10,747 bases of DNA from Caldifarciminota bacterium UBA3073 (GTDB lineage Bacteria > Hydrothermota > UBA3073): assembly GCA_002366725.1 (NCBI GenBank), contig DFBT01000042.1, positions 2,418-13,164 of the forward strand, read 5' to 3'. Below are positions 1 through 6,459 of this stretch, one piece after another (within the stretch, counting starts at the first letter, position 1; each line of letters starts with the position of its first letter). The translations under genes and the position numbers were made by a program. The notes beneath the pieces were generated by a model. That model was not told the origin of the DNA and did not search any database. It saw only the letters and a program-made list of their open reading frames with translations.

Positions 1-914
1 AATCCCTTACCGTAGAGGGCAGATATGAGATGGGGTTTGGGGGAAAGAGGTAATTTCACATACTTTCTCTCGTCATCAACGAGGTCTATCTTGTTTATCG
101 CAATGAGATGGGGCTTCTTTAACATAACCGGATTATACGCAGACAACTCTCTTTTAAGGGCGTAAAGGTCTGAAACGGGGTCCCTTGTGGCATCCAAAAT
201 GAAGAGAAGCGCCTTTGTTCTCTCTATATGTCTCAAAAACTGGAGCCCGAGTCCCCTTCCCCTGTGGGCATCCTCAATTATCCCCGGTATGTCGGCAACT
301 ACCATGCCGTTTTCTGTTCTGCCAAGAACGGGGGAAAGCGTTGTAAATGGATACGATGCCATCTTGGGTTTTGCATTTGATACCTTTGAAAGGAATGTAG
401 ATTTACCGGCGTTTGGATAACCAACGAGCCCCACATCACCGATCAATTTGAGTTCGAGAATGAGCTCCCTCTCCTCTCCGGGTTCTCCCTTCTCATATTC
501 CCTCGGTGTTTGATGTGTTGGTGTAGTGAAACTTGCGTTTCCTCTCCCCCCTTTTCCACCCCCTGCAACTAAAATGCTATCTCCCTCGTGCAGGAGATCC
601 GATAACATCCTTCCATCACAGTAAACCACCGTCCCGGGAGGCACCTTTGCAAACACATTTCTTCCATTCTTACCCCTTCTGTTCTTTCCACTCCCGTGTC
701 CACCTCTCTCTGCCCTGTAATGGGGCTTGTAGTAAAGGTGAAGCAGATTGGAGCGCTCAAACGAAGCAACGATGACTACATCGCCACCCTTACCACCGTC
801 ACCTCCATTGGGACCCCCCTTTGGGACAAATCTCTCCCTTCTAAAGCTCACACATCCGTCTCCACCCCCACCCCCGCGCACCCATATCTTAACCCTGTCA
901 AAAAAACCCTTCAT
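1..914 (-). CDS. obg: Obg-family GTPase, ribosome assembly (3' end beyond window)
   Basis: Obg/CgtA GTPase that acts in late assembly of the 50S subunit; 304 codons are visible and the C-terminus lies past the left edge. The N-terminus starts MKGFFDRVKIWVRGGGGGDG and continues with the glycine-rich Obg fold (GG repeats at residues 14-18 and 33-44). The G domain carries G1 GYPNAGKS at 165-172, G3 DIPG at 208-211, G4 NKID at 274-277 and G5 SAL at 298-300, all intact. The ATG at 914 is chosen because it gives the canonical family N-terminus. No Shine-Dalgarno is visible before it; the upstream bases are short TTTGG-type repeats. It is last of the minus-strand run after rnfC, rnfD and the nucleotidyltransferase, 126 nt behind the latter. 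Family assignment is firm. Whether it is co-transcribed is inference. Confidence 0.96.
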   Translation of the reverse strand, partial: MKGFFDRVKIWVRGGGGGDGCVSFRRERFVPKGGPNGGDGGKGGDVVIVASFERSNLLHLYYKPHYRAERGGHGSGKNRRGKNGRNVFAKVPPGTVVYCDGRMLSDLLHEGDSILVAGGGKGGRGNASFTTPTHQTPREYEKGEPGEERELILELKLIGDVGLVGYPNAGKSTFLSKVSNAKPKMASYPFTTLSPVLGRTENGMVVADIPGIIEDAHRGRGLGLQFLRHIERTKALLFILDATRDPVSDLYALKRELSAYNPVMLKKPHLIAINKIDLVDDERKYVKLPLSPKPHLISALYGKG

Positions 915-1040
915 ATAGAATATCAAAATCCAAATGCCAAATTAAGATAGGCATTGGGTATTAGGTTATTGGGTCATTAGGTAATTAAGAATCACGCTTG
1001 GGAATATTTCAATGACCCAATGACTTAATAACTTAATAAC
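915..1040. repeat. Inverted pair of degenerate octamer arrays in the obg upstream gap
   Basis: The 126-nt gap has two tandem arrays facing each other. The left array (951-989) begins with two 7-nt units and continues with 8-nt units of the form GTYATTRR (for example GTTATTGG, GTCATTAG). The right array (1009-1040) is exactly four 8-nt units on the opposite strand (TCAATGAC, CCAATGAC, then TTAATAAC twice) and stops directly against the stop codon of the neighbouring gene at 1041. The arms are complementary enough to fold as a long imperfect hairpin. No promoter or gene was recognised here. Confidence 0.8.
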
Positions 1041-1541
1041 CTATTTTTCATCATTTGACATTTTATTGGATATTGGTAATTGGAAATTTGACATTATTTT
1101 TTTTATCATCTCCGTTGTGGAGTAGCCCGGAGTAAGCTTTGCCCTCACAACCTCTCCCGCAATGTCCCTGCCAATAATTTCCTCTTCCCCCCAATCTTCC
1201 CCTTTCACGAGTACACTCGGTCTTATTGCCTTTATCAGACCATAGGGGGTTTCTTCATTGAAGACCACCACATAATCCACATATATAATGGATGATAGTA
1301 TGACAGCACGCGATTCTTCATCAACTATGGGACGTCCCTCCCCCTTTATCTTTCTCACAGAACTATCGGAATTGAGGCCGACTATCAGGATATCCCCCTT
1401 TGCCTTCGCCTGTTTTAGAAGTTCTATATGTCCCCTGTGTATTATGTCAAAACAGCCGTTCGTGAAGACAATACACCTGCCCTTCACCCTCTCTTCCTCA
1501 CTGATTGAGGATGCCTCTCTCTGGGATATTATCTTTCCCAT
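1041..1541 (-). CDS. RfaE C-domain-type nucleotidyltransferase (HldE-C / cytidylyltransferase family)
   Basis: A 166-residue stand-alone protein of the cytidylyltransferase-like superfamily. TNGCFDIIHRGH at residues 27-38 is the phosphate-binding HxGH motif. GLNSDSSVRKIKG (55-67), RPSVLVKG (107-114) and GYSTTEMIKKI (139-149) match the second domain of HldE/RfaE, which transfers AMP to D-glycero-beta-D-manno-heptose 1-phosphate for LPS inner-core precursor synthesis. No sugar kinase domain is attached, so the substrate could also be a related sugar or glycerol phosphate. Residues from about 151 (SNFQLPISNK onward) follow no family motif and are encoded by heptamer repeats at about 1053-1092. 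The start at 1541 has no visible Shine-Dalgarno; TTTATCC-type repeats lie directly upstream. It sits between rnfD and obg on the same strand. Confidence 0.85.
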   Translation of the reverse strand: MGKIISQREASSISEEERVKGRCIVFTNGCFDIIHRGHIELLKQAKAKGDILIVGLNSDSSVRKIKGEGRPIVDEESRAVILSSIIYVDYVVVFNEETPYGLIKAIRPSVLVKGEDWGEEEIIGRDIAGEVVRAKLTPGYSTTEMIKKIMSNFQLPISNKMSNDEK

Positions 1542-1631
1542 TGTAGATTATTAAGGATAAAGGATAAAGTAAATTGGGTTATTGGTGGTATCTAATCTAA
1601 AATCTACAATCTACAATCTGAAATCTATCTC
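1542..1631. repeat. Heptamer array between rnfD and the nucleotidyltransferase gene
   Basis: Positions 1587-1628 are six consecutive 7-nt units without a phase break. Five begin AATCT (AATCTAA, AATCTAC twice, AATCTGA, AATCTAT) and the first is GGTATCT. The array ends 3 nt before the stop codon of rnfD (1632-1634). A second short repeat, GGATAAA, is present near 1555-1568. No other signal is seen in this 90-nt gap. Confidence 0.85.
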
Positions 1632-2624
1632 TCAGTGTCCAAATATCCTGGGACGGGTAAATCTGTTAATCAAGGGAGTACCTGCATTCATGAGGAGTAT
1701 GGAATACGATACACCCTCCGGGTATCCTCCCCATAGCCTTATCACAACAGTTATAACACCGCATCCTATTGCGAATATCCACCTTCCCTCTTTCGTTATC
1801 GGTGATGTGGTATAATCTGTCGCCATAAAGAAGGCACCCAAAAATAGACCGCCGGAGAGGATATGGAAGATGGGGGTTAGGGGAGTGACTCCCAGAAACC
1901 ACAAAATACCGGTAAGTGAGAACACGGTAACGAAATAAGAAAGTGGAATCCTGTAATCTATTATCTTGAATATTAATAGAATTATGCCGCCCGCAAGGAG
2001 AAGTAGACAGGAAGTCTCTCCCAGGCATCCTCCCCTCGTTCCAACAAAGAGGGAGAGAAGGGTTGACTTATCATTCAAAAGGGATATCAGCCCCGGGACA
2101 CCGGAATAGACCTTGGCTGCCGTGAGTGGTGTCGCGGATGATACCACATCAAGGGATGAAAGCCCGGGAATTATGCCACTCATGGTGCCGATTCTCGGTA
2201 CTGCCCATCTACCCGTCATAAACGATGGCCACGATGCCATAAGGAATGCCCTGCCCACAAGTGCGGGATTGAATATGTTATATCCAAGTCCACCAAATAC
2301 CTGTTTTCCGACCACTATTGCGAAAAATGCCCCAACCGCCGGCACAAAATAAGGAACATTCGGGGGAAGATTGAATGCAAGGAGTATACCCGTTACGACT
2401 GCGCTGCCGTCACTCACGGTAATCGGTTTCTTCCTAATTATCTGACACAACACCTCGCAAATGAGACTGGATGCAACCGAGATCGCCGTAAGAACGAGCA
2501 CCTTTATGCCGAAGAAGAAGATGGAACCGGCAAATGCCGGCATGAGCGAGGCAATCACGATAAACATTATCCTTCTCGTGGTTACCTCGTCTCTTATGTG
2601 GGGATATGGAGAAACCCTAAACAT
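1632..2624 (-). CDS. rnfD: Rnf electron transport complex membrane subunit RnfD
   Basis: RnfD (NqrB/RnfD family) is a polytopic inner-membrane subunit with covalently bound FMN in the ion-translocating ferredoxin:NAD+ oxidoreductase. Starting at 2624 it has 330 residues and the typical opening MFRVSPYPHIRDEVTTRRIM. Hydrophobic segments run throughout. VSSATPL at 161-167 corresponds to the flavinylation motif (usually SGAT), with Thr165 the expected FMN site. MATDYTTSPIT (267-277) and GGYPEGVSYSILLMN (299-313) are further family blocks. An in-frame ATG at 2651 would add MQFAFFIAV, but those codons fall in the TGCAAAA heptamer array, so I prefer 2624. No strong Shine-Dalgarno is present. It follows rnfC by 103 nt of repeat. 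rnfG, rnfE, rnfA and rnfB do not follow. Confidence 0.93.
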   Translation of the reverse strand: MFRVSPYPHIRDEVTTRRIMFIVIASLMPAFAGSIFFFGIKVLVLTAISVASSLICEVLCQIIRKKPITVSDGSAVVTGILLAFNLPPNVPYFVPAVGAFFAIVVGKQVFGGLGYNIFNPALVGRAFLMASWPSFMTGRWAVPRIGTMSGIIPGLSSLDVVSSATPLTAAKVYSGVPGLISLLNDKSTLLSLFVGTRGGCLGETSCLLLLAGGIILLIFKIIDYRIPLSYFVTVFSLTGILWFLGVTPLTPIFHILSGGLFLGAFFMATDYTTSPITKEGRWIFAIGCGVITVVIRLWGGYPEGVSYSILLMNAGTPLINRFTRPRIFGH

Positions 2625-2727
2625 TACAGCAATGAAAAATGCAAATTGCAAAATGCAAAATTATCCTAAATTGGTCATTAGTCATTGGACATCGGTAATC
2701 TGGAATCTAATATTTACAATCTGTAAC
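2625..2727. repeat. Two heptamer arrays between rnfC and rnfD
   Basis: Positions 2633-2660 are four 7-nt units (TGAAAAA, TGCAAAT, TGCAAAA twice). Positions 2674-2729 are eight more in unbroken 7-nt phase, drifting from GTCATTA through GTAATCT and ACAATCT to GTAACCT; the last runs into the rnfC stop codon (2728-2730). The gap has no recognisable promoter, so rnfD is probably read through from rnfC. Confidence 0.8.
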
Positions 2728-4020
2728 CTATCTCAGTCTCACCTTTGCGAGTTTGAAATTATGAATGAGAGGTCTCCTTGCGGGACACACATACTCACAG
2801 CTCCCGCATTCCATACAATCAAGCACTCCGAGTTCTTTTGCGGTGGAGAAATCGCCCCTCTCTATAAATGCCAGAATACTCGTCGGCAAAAGTCTCATTG
2901 GACACACATCAACACACCTGCTACACTTTATACAGGCTGTCTGGTGGGGGGGAACAGATTCCTCCTTTTTCTGTATGAATATACCCGTGGTTCCCTTGAC
3001 GACGGGTACCTCATCTGTATATTGAGATATACCCATCATGGGTCCACCCGCAATGAGTTTGCCGGGTTCACCGAGATATCCACCCGCCTCATCCACCAAC
3101 TTTTTAAAACTCGTTCCTATCCTCACCTTGAAATTCGATGGGCTTTTCACAGCACCCGTAACTGTGACCACGCGCTCGATCAGGGGCTTACCAAATCTCG
3201 CTGCCTCATAGACCGCAAGGGCAGTTCCAACATTATGGACACACATTCCAACATCCACGGGCAATCCTCCGGTCGGAACTTCACTCCCCGCTATCGCCCA
3301 TATTAACTGTTTCTCTGCGCCCTCGGGATACTTCGTCCTCAACACGGCAAGCTCAAAGTCGTATTTTCCCGCCAATTTGTCCATCTTCCCAATGGCATCG
3401 GGCTTATTCTCCTCAATGGCAATAATGCATCTTTTGACCCCGATTGCCCTCGCTATCAGCCTTCCTCCAAGAAGAAGGTCCTCAGGTCTTTCCACCATCA
3501 GCCGACAGTCGCAGGTGAGATAGGGTTCGCATTCTGAGCCATTCAGGATGAGTGCTTGGTATGATTTTCCCCTGGGCGGGGAGAGTTTTACATAGGTTGG
3601 GAATGCCGCCCCTCCGAGCCCAACGATCCCCGCCTCTTTCACGATACCTATAATATCTTTTGCCGAAAGTGAATCGATATCCTTCTCAGATGTATCTTCA
3701 CATTCATCTTTCCCGTCGTTGGTTATAAATACAGAGAGCACATTCCCGCCAGCGGGGTGTGAATGAAGGTCCACTTTTTTTATCTCTCCCGATACAGACG
3801 AGTGAATATTTGCGGATATAAACCCCGTCAGTTCACCTATCTTTGTGCCGACCTTTACCCTACCACCTTTTTCAACTATGGGCTTTGCCGGAGAGCCGGT
3901 GTGCTGAGAGAGGGGAATAATAACCTCATCAGGTGGTTTTATCTCCCTGATGGGCTTTCCCTCCGTTAAGGACTTATGCTCTTCGGGATGTATACCTCCG
4001 GGGAATGTGAACCTTCTCAT
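2728..4020 (-). CDS. rnfC: Rnf electron transport complex subunit RnfC
   Basis: RnfC is the NADH-oxidising peripheral subunit of the Rnf complex and carries FMN and two [4Fe-4S] clusters. The 430-residue protein opens with TFPGGIHPEEHK. It shows the NADH/FMN region GIVGLGGAAFP (131-141) and NGSECEPYLTCD (160-171), then YPEGAEKQL (231-239). Two ferredoxin-like cysteine sets follow: C363/C366/C369/C373 and C402/C405/C408/C412. It ends soon after the second, lacking the long C-terminal extension of enterobacterial RsxC, so it is the short form. The start at 4020 lies 8 nt beyond a TATAAT box, leaving no room for a Shine-Dalgarno; the mRNA is predicted leaderless. It is the first gene of rnfCD. 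All cluster ligands are present, so it is likely functional. Confidence 0.96.
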   Translation of the reverse strand: MRRFTFPGGIHPEEHKSLTEGKPIREIKPPDEVIIPLSQHTGSPAKPIVEKGGRVKVGTKIGELTGFISANIHSSVSGEIKKVDLHSHPAGGNVLSVFITNDGKDECEDTSEKDIDSLSAKDIIGIVKEAGIVGLGGAAFPTYVKLSPPRGKSYQALILNGSECEPYLTCDCRLMVERPEDLLLGGRLIARAIGVKRCIIAIEENKPDAIGKMDKLAGKYDFELAVLRTKYPEGAEKQLIWAIAGSEVPTGGLPVDVGMCVHNVGTALAVYEAARFGKPLIERVVTVTGAVKSPSNFKVRIGTSFKKLVDEAGGYLGEPGKLIAGGPMMGISQYTDEVPVVKGTTGIFIQKKEESVPPHQTACIKCSRCVDVCPMRLLPTSILAFIERGDFSTAKELGVLDCMECGSCEYVCPARRPLIHNFKLAKVRLR

Positions 4021-4028
4021 AGGGTGGG

Positions 4029-4070
4029 ATTATAACACAAAATCTCATTTATGTCAAGAAAAAAATCATC
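4029..4070 (-). promoter_or_regulatory. Consensus sigma70-type promoter of rnfC
   Basis: On the minus strand, TTGACA (4052-4057) and TATAAT (4029-4034) are separated by exactly 17 nt. Immediately upstream is a seven-T tract in the 20-nt block GATGATTTTTTTCTTGACAT, which is identical to the block at the rpsG promoter. The expected start of transcription is about 4022, two nt before the rnfC ATG. Both hexamers match the consensus fully. Confidence 0.9.
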
Positions 4071-4281
4071 TGATCTGAGTCAAGAGATTAGGCGAATCAA
4101 CGGATTACACGGATTAAGCAGATGATGGGTGACGAGAGATAAGTAACAGCCAAAAGGCACGGAGTCCACGAAAAAAGGCTGATCGTTACTCGTTGTTTGT
4201 GGTTCGTTATTTGTAATCTGAAACCTGAAATCTTCAATCTTCAATTTTCAATCTTCAATGTTCAATCTTCAATCTTCAATG
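4071..4281. repeat. Nonamer array and 14-unit heptamer array between dciA-like gene and rnfC
   Basis: This stretch holds no gene. Positions 4092-4127 are four 9-nt units related to CGGATTACA. Positions 4184-4281 are fourteen consecutive 7-nt units in unbroken phase (98 nt). They drift from CGTTACT and CGTTATT through TGTAATC and TGAAATC to seven terminal units of the form TTCAATN. The last base of the array (4281) is directly followed by the stop codon of the dciA-like gene (4282-4284). Between the arrays is a GGCACGGAGTCCACG stretch of unknown origin. Confidence 0.88.
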
Positions 4282-4581
4282 TTATTCCCCTGATTTTAAC
4301 TTAAATATTATATCCACTATATGTTTCCCTCCCAGTTCCCCGTTCAATTTTTTCAGGATTTTTGATTTGAGGAAGGAGAGCTGCTGTATCCATATGGGGT
4401 CATCAACATCCACCCAGATCTTTTTACCCCTGACATACCTTGGTTTTGTATGTCTCCTTATATCCCTGCCAACAACCTTATCCCATACAAATATTGCCTT
4501 CTGTCTCTCTATGCCCTTCTTTATACCGAGTGTAGATAATACATTTGGAAGAACATCTTTTATGGAAATAGGTCGCGACAT
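4282..4581 (-). CDS. DUF721 / DciA-like protein
   Basis: A 99-residue protein of the DUF721 (DciA) family. DciA proteins interact with the replicative helicase DnaB in many bacteria that lack DnaC; this role is family knowledge, not shown here. Family features seen are VWDKVVGRDIRRHTKPRYV (residues 32-50), the strand KIWVDVDDPIWIQQL (54-68, with the expected Trp near the end) and LKSKILKKLN (71-80). An in-frame ATG at 4620 would add 13 residues encoded by AAGACNN heptamers, so 4581 is the better start. No Shine-Dalgarno is evident. It lies 177 nt downstream of mgtE on the same strand with repeat sequence on both sides. Confidence 0.8.
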   Translation of the reverse strand: MSRPISIKDVLPNVLSTLGIKKGIERQKAIFVWDKVVGRDIRRHTKPRYVRGKKIWVDVDDPIWIQQLSFLKSKILKKLNGELGGKHIVDIIFKLKSGE

Positions 4582-4758
4582 ATTTGTAAATGCAAAAACA
4601 AGACTAAAGACCGAAGACATAAGACCAAAGACCCTTTATCTGACTCTCCAGACACAGACCAGTGACACAGAACAAGGTCTTCAGTCTGCGGTCTCAAGTC
4701 TATGATCTTATACCCGACTTTTGCATTTTGCAATTTTCATTTTTCAATTTTCAATGGG
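4582..4758. repeat. Inverted heptamer arrays plus a TTTTGCA-type array between mgtE and the dciA-like gene
   Basis: Positions 4600-4634 are five 7-nt units starting AAGAC. Positions 4676-4710 are five 7-nt units on the other strand (GGTCTTC, AGTCTGC and so on), complementary to the first set, so the two form an imperfect inverted repeat with a 41-nt spacer. Positions 4719-4753 are five further 7-nt units of another sequence (TTTTGCA twice, ATTTTCA, TTTTTCA, ATTTTCA), ending 5 nt before the mgtE stop. No promoter was recognised for the dciA-like gene. Confidence 0.85.
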
Positions 4759-6105
4759 TCATCCGACGAGCCTCAGCATTCTCCTCGCGATCTCAAAGTA
4801 TATACCAAGTGATATAACATCCATAATGGTGGTTAGAAATGGGCCAGACATAAGAGCAGGATCCCAATTCAATTTTTTGAAAAGGAGTGGTAAAAATCCT
4901 CCAAGTGCCGTGGCAATTGCAACAGAGATAATCATTGCAGAGCCCACTATCAGTCCCACAAGACCGCCCCCTCCCGTAAGAGTTGCCCGCAGCGCCGTTA
5001 GACAACCAAGACCAGTACCCACAAGGGCACCAATCAGAAACTCTCTCCCCACAACTCTCCATATATCCCGTATTCTTATGTCCCCCACGGCAATCCCCCT
5101 TATGACGACGGCGGCAGCCTGTGTGCCGGCATTACCACCCGAACCCGTAAGCACGGGTATAAAGCTCGCCAGGATAAGCATCAAGTGTAGTGTGGAAGAG
5201 TAATGTTCTATAACCATACCCGACAGGAATCCCGCGAAGACAAGGATGAGAAGCCACACCATCCTCTTTCTCGCCATTCCCAAAATCCCGTCCGAGAAGT
5301 AATTTTCGGGAGGATTTCCCGCTGCCCCGAAGTGGTACATATCCTCCGTGCCCTCTTCCTCTATCACATCTATCACATCGTCAACCGTGATTACCCCCTT
5401 CATCAACCTTTTCCTGTCCACGACGGGCATCATTGTAACATCGTATTTAGAGAAAAGAGAGGCAACCTTCTCCTGATTGTCATCGACCCTTGCCTTTACC
5501 ATGCTTCTCTTCATGATCTTACCAATTGGCTCGTCCTGATTATACATTACAAGGTCTTTCAATGTTATGATACCCACTGGGCGGTCTTTCCTGTCCAGGA
5601 CATAGACTTCATAAACAAAATCAACATCCTTCGCCGTTTCTCTTAGTCTCGCCACCGCATCACCCACGGACATCCATTCGTATACTGCGACATAATCTGT
5701 TGTCATAAGCCCACCCGCCGTATCGGGCGGATAGGAAAGCAACTCTCTTACATCTTCCGCCTCTTCCTTCTCCATTATAGAGAAGTAGTATTTCTTATGT
5801 TTCTCGTCCAACCCCTCAAACAGGTCTGCCCGGTCATCCGATGCCATGCGGTTAAGTATTGCCGTTTTCTTTTCCTTTCTCACACCATCGAGTATCTCAT
5901 TTTCTTTATCCACACCGAGTTCTTCAAACACATCTATGGCGAGTTCAACGGGGAGGAGGTTGAACACATACACCATCTCAGAGGAGGGAAGCTGAGAAAT
6001 GAGTTCTGCAACATCTTGTGGGCTTGCCTCGACAAGAATATCTACAATGTCCTTGCCTGCTCTCTCCTCTATCAACTCTTTTATATCGGGTAATAGTATC
6101 GGCAT
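4759..6105 (-). CDS. mgtE: Magnesium transporter MgtE
   Basis: MgtE is a homodimeric Mg2+ channel gated by cytosolic Mg2+. The 448-residue protein has the full architecture. An acidic N domain (1-135) includes DVAELISQLPSSE (31-43). Two CBS domains follow (about 136-198 and 199-258), each with the family SMVKARVDDN / PVGIITLKDL-type pattern. A linker helix leads to five membrane segments from residue 281. The pore motif PVLTGSGGNAGTQ is at 317-329, and Asp429 in TTIMD matches the conserved pore aspartate that binds Mg2+. The start at 6105 gives the usual N-terminus. There is no Shine-Dalgarno; instead a GC-rich hairpin with a T-rich 3' flank ends 10 nt before the ATG. No promoter lies between it and tRNA-Asp, so readthrough from the tRNA promoter is possible. 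Confidence 0.96.
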   Translation of the reverse strand: MPILLPDIKELIEERAGKDIVDILVEASPQDVAELISQLPSSEMVYVFNLLPVELAIDVFEELGVDKENEILDGVRKEKKTAILNRMASDDRADLFEGLDEKHKKYYFSIMEKEEAEDVRELLSYPPDTAGGLMTTDYVAVYEWMSVGDAVARLRETAKDVDFVYEVYVLDRKDRPVGIITLKDLVMYNQDEPIGKIMKRSMVKARVDDNQEKVASLFSKYDVTMMPVVDRKRLMKGVITVDDVIDVIEEEGTEDMYHFGAAGNPPENYFSDGILGMARKRMVWLLILVFAGFLSGMVIEHYSSTLHLMLILASFIPVLTGSGGNAGTQAAAVVIRGIAVGDIRIRDIWRVVGREFLIGALVGTGLGCLTALRATLTGGGGLVGLIVGSAMIISVAIATALGGFLPLLFKKLNWDPALMSGPFLTTIMDVISLGIYFEIARRMLRLVG

Positions 6106-6115
6106 ATAAATAAAA

Positions 6116-6139
6116 TGGGGTCTTTCACAGAAGACCCCA
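6116..6139 (-). terminator. Intrinsic-terminator-like hairpin directly before mgtE
   Basis: On the minus strand, TGGGGTCTT and AAGACCCCA form a perfect 9-bp stem around a 6-nt loop, followed by TTTTATTTA. It has the form of a rho-independent terminator. It lies about 155 nt past the end of tRNA-Asp and ends 10 nt before the mgtE ATG. It may end the tRNA transcript, or control mgtE as an attenuator. The sequence does not decide between these. Confidence 0.7.
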
Positions 6140-6174
6140 CCAATTAAATATAATTGCCAAATGAACCCAACATT

Positions 6175-6237
6175 CTAAATCCACATATACAAACCCTCTT
6201 GTATTCCGTTTGGATTCTGAACATATAATTCCATCAT
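6175..6237 (-). other. Possible 20-codon leader ORF upstream of mgtE
   Basis: Between tRNA-Asp and the mgtE hairpin, ATGATG opens a 20-codon frame reading MMELYVQNPNGIQEGLYMWI, closed by TAG. No Shine-Dalgarno precedes it and the peptide has no recognised relatives. It is recorded because of its place before a terminator-like hairpin and an ion-transporter gene. It may be chance. Confidence 0.2.
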
Positions 6238-6293
6238 TTTTTGGAGATTCAAATTTAGATACTTGGCGCTTGAAGACTCAATACACGAGGATG

Positions 6294-6368
6294 CGGGGTC
6301 GACCGGGATCGAACCGGCGACCTCTGGCTTGACAGGCCAGCGTTCTAACCAATCTGAACTACGACCCC
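6294..6368 (-). tRNA. tRNA-Asp (anticodon GTC)
   Basis: A 75-nt cloverleaf can be folded by eye. The acceptor GGGGTCG pairs with CGACCCC, the D arm begins TAGTTCAG, the anticodon stem CTGGC/GCCAG encloses loop CTGTCAA with anticodon GTC, and the T arm GCCGG-TTCGATC-CCGGT has the universal TTCGA. The discriminator is G73, as expected for tRNA-Asp. CCA is not encoded. The flanking bases would extend the acceptor helix by two pairs (9 bp in all) in the precursor. It is transcribed away from rpsG from its own consensus promoter. Confidence 0.96.
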
Positions 6369-6396
6369 GCTGTTGGAACTTCTTAAATTATAAAAT

Positions 6397-6434
6397 ATTA
6401 TACCACAAATATCTATATTTGTCAAGAAAAAAAT
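6397..6434 (-). promoter_or_regulatory. Consensus sigma70-type promoter of tRNA-Asp
   Basis: On the minus strand, TTGACA (6420-6425) and TATAAT (6397-6402) are 17 nt apart, preceded by the tract ATTTTTTTC. The predicted start is near 6390, about 22 nt before the mature tRNA 5' end. The 15-nt block ATTTTTTTCTTGACA recurs at the rpsG and rnfC promoters. Confidence 0.9.
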
Positions 6435-6459
6435 TGGACGTCCCGCCTCAGCCTCATCC

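Noticed and set aside
2625..2651. Upstream start for rnfD giving MQFAFFIAV
   Set aside because: Those codons fall in and just after the TGCAAAA heptamer array, and the conserved RnfD N-terminus begins at the ATG at 2624.
2461..3306. Long plus-strand open frame opposite rnfD and rnfC
   Set aside because: It lies antisense across two clear Rnf genes and an intergenic repeat; the translation has no domain and low-complexity composition. It is a shadow frame.
4184..4281. CRISPR-like array
   Set aside because: The units are 7 nt with no spacers and there are no cas genes; it is a degenerate tandem repeat.
4582..4620. Upstream start for the dciA-like protein
   Set aside because: The added 13 residues come from repeat-flanking sequence and AAGACNN heptamers; conserved sequence begins after the ATG at 4581.
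6106..6293. M-box Mg2+ riboswitch upstream of mgtE
   Set aside because: The leader is only about 190 nt and I could not recognise the multi-helix M-box core; only a single 9-bp hairpin is clear.
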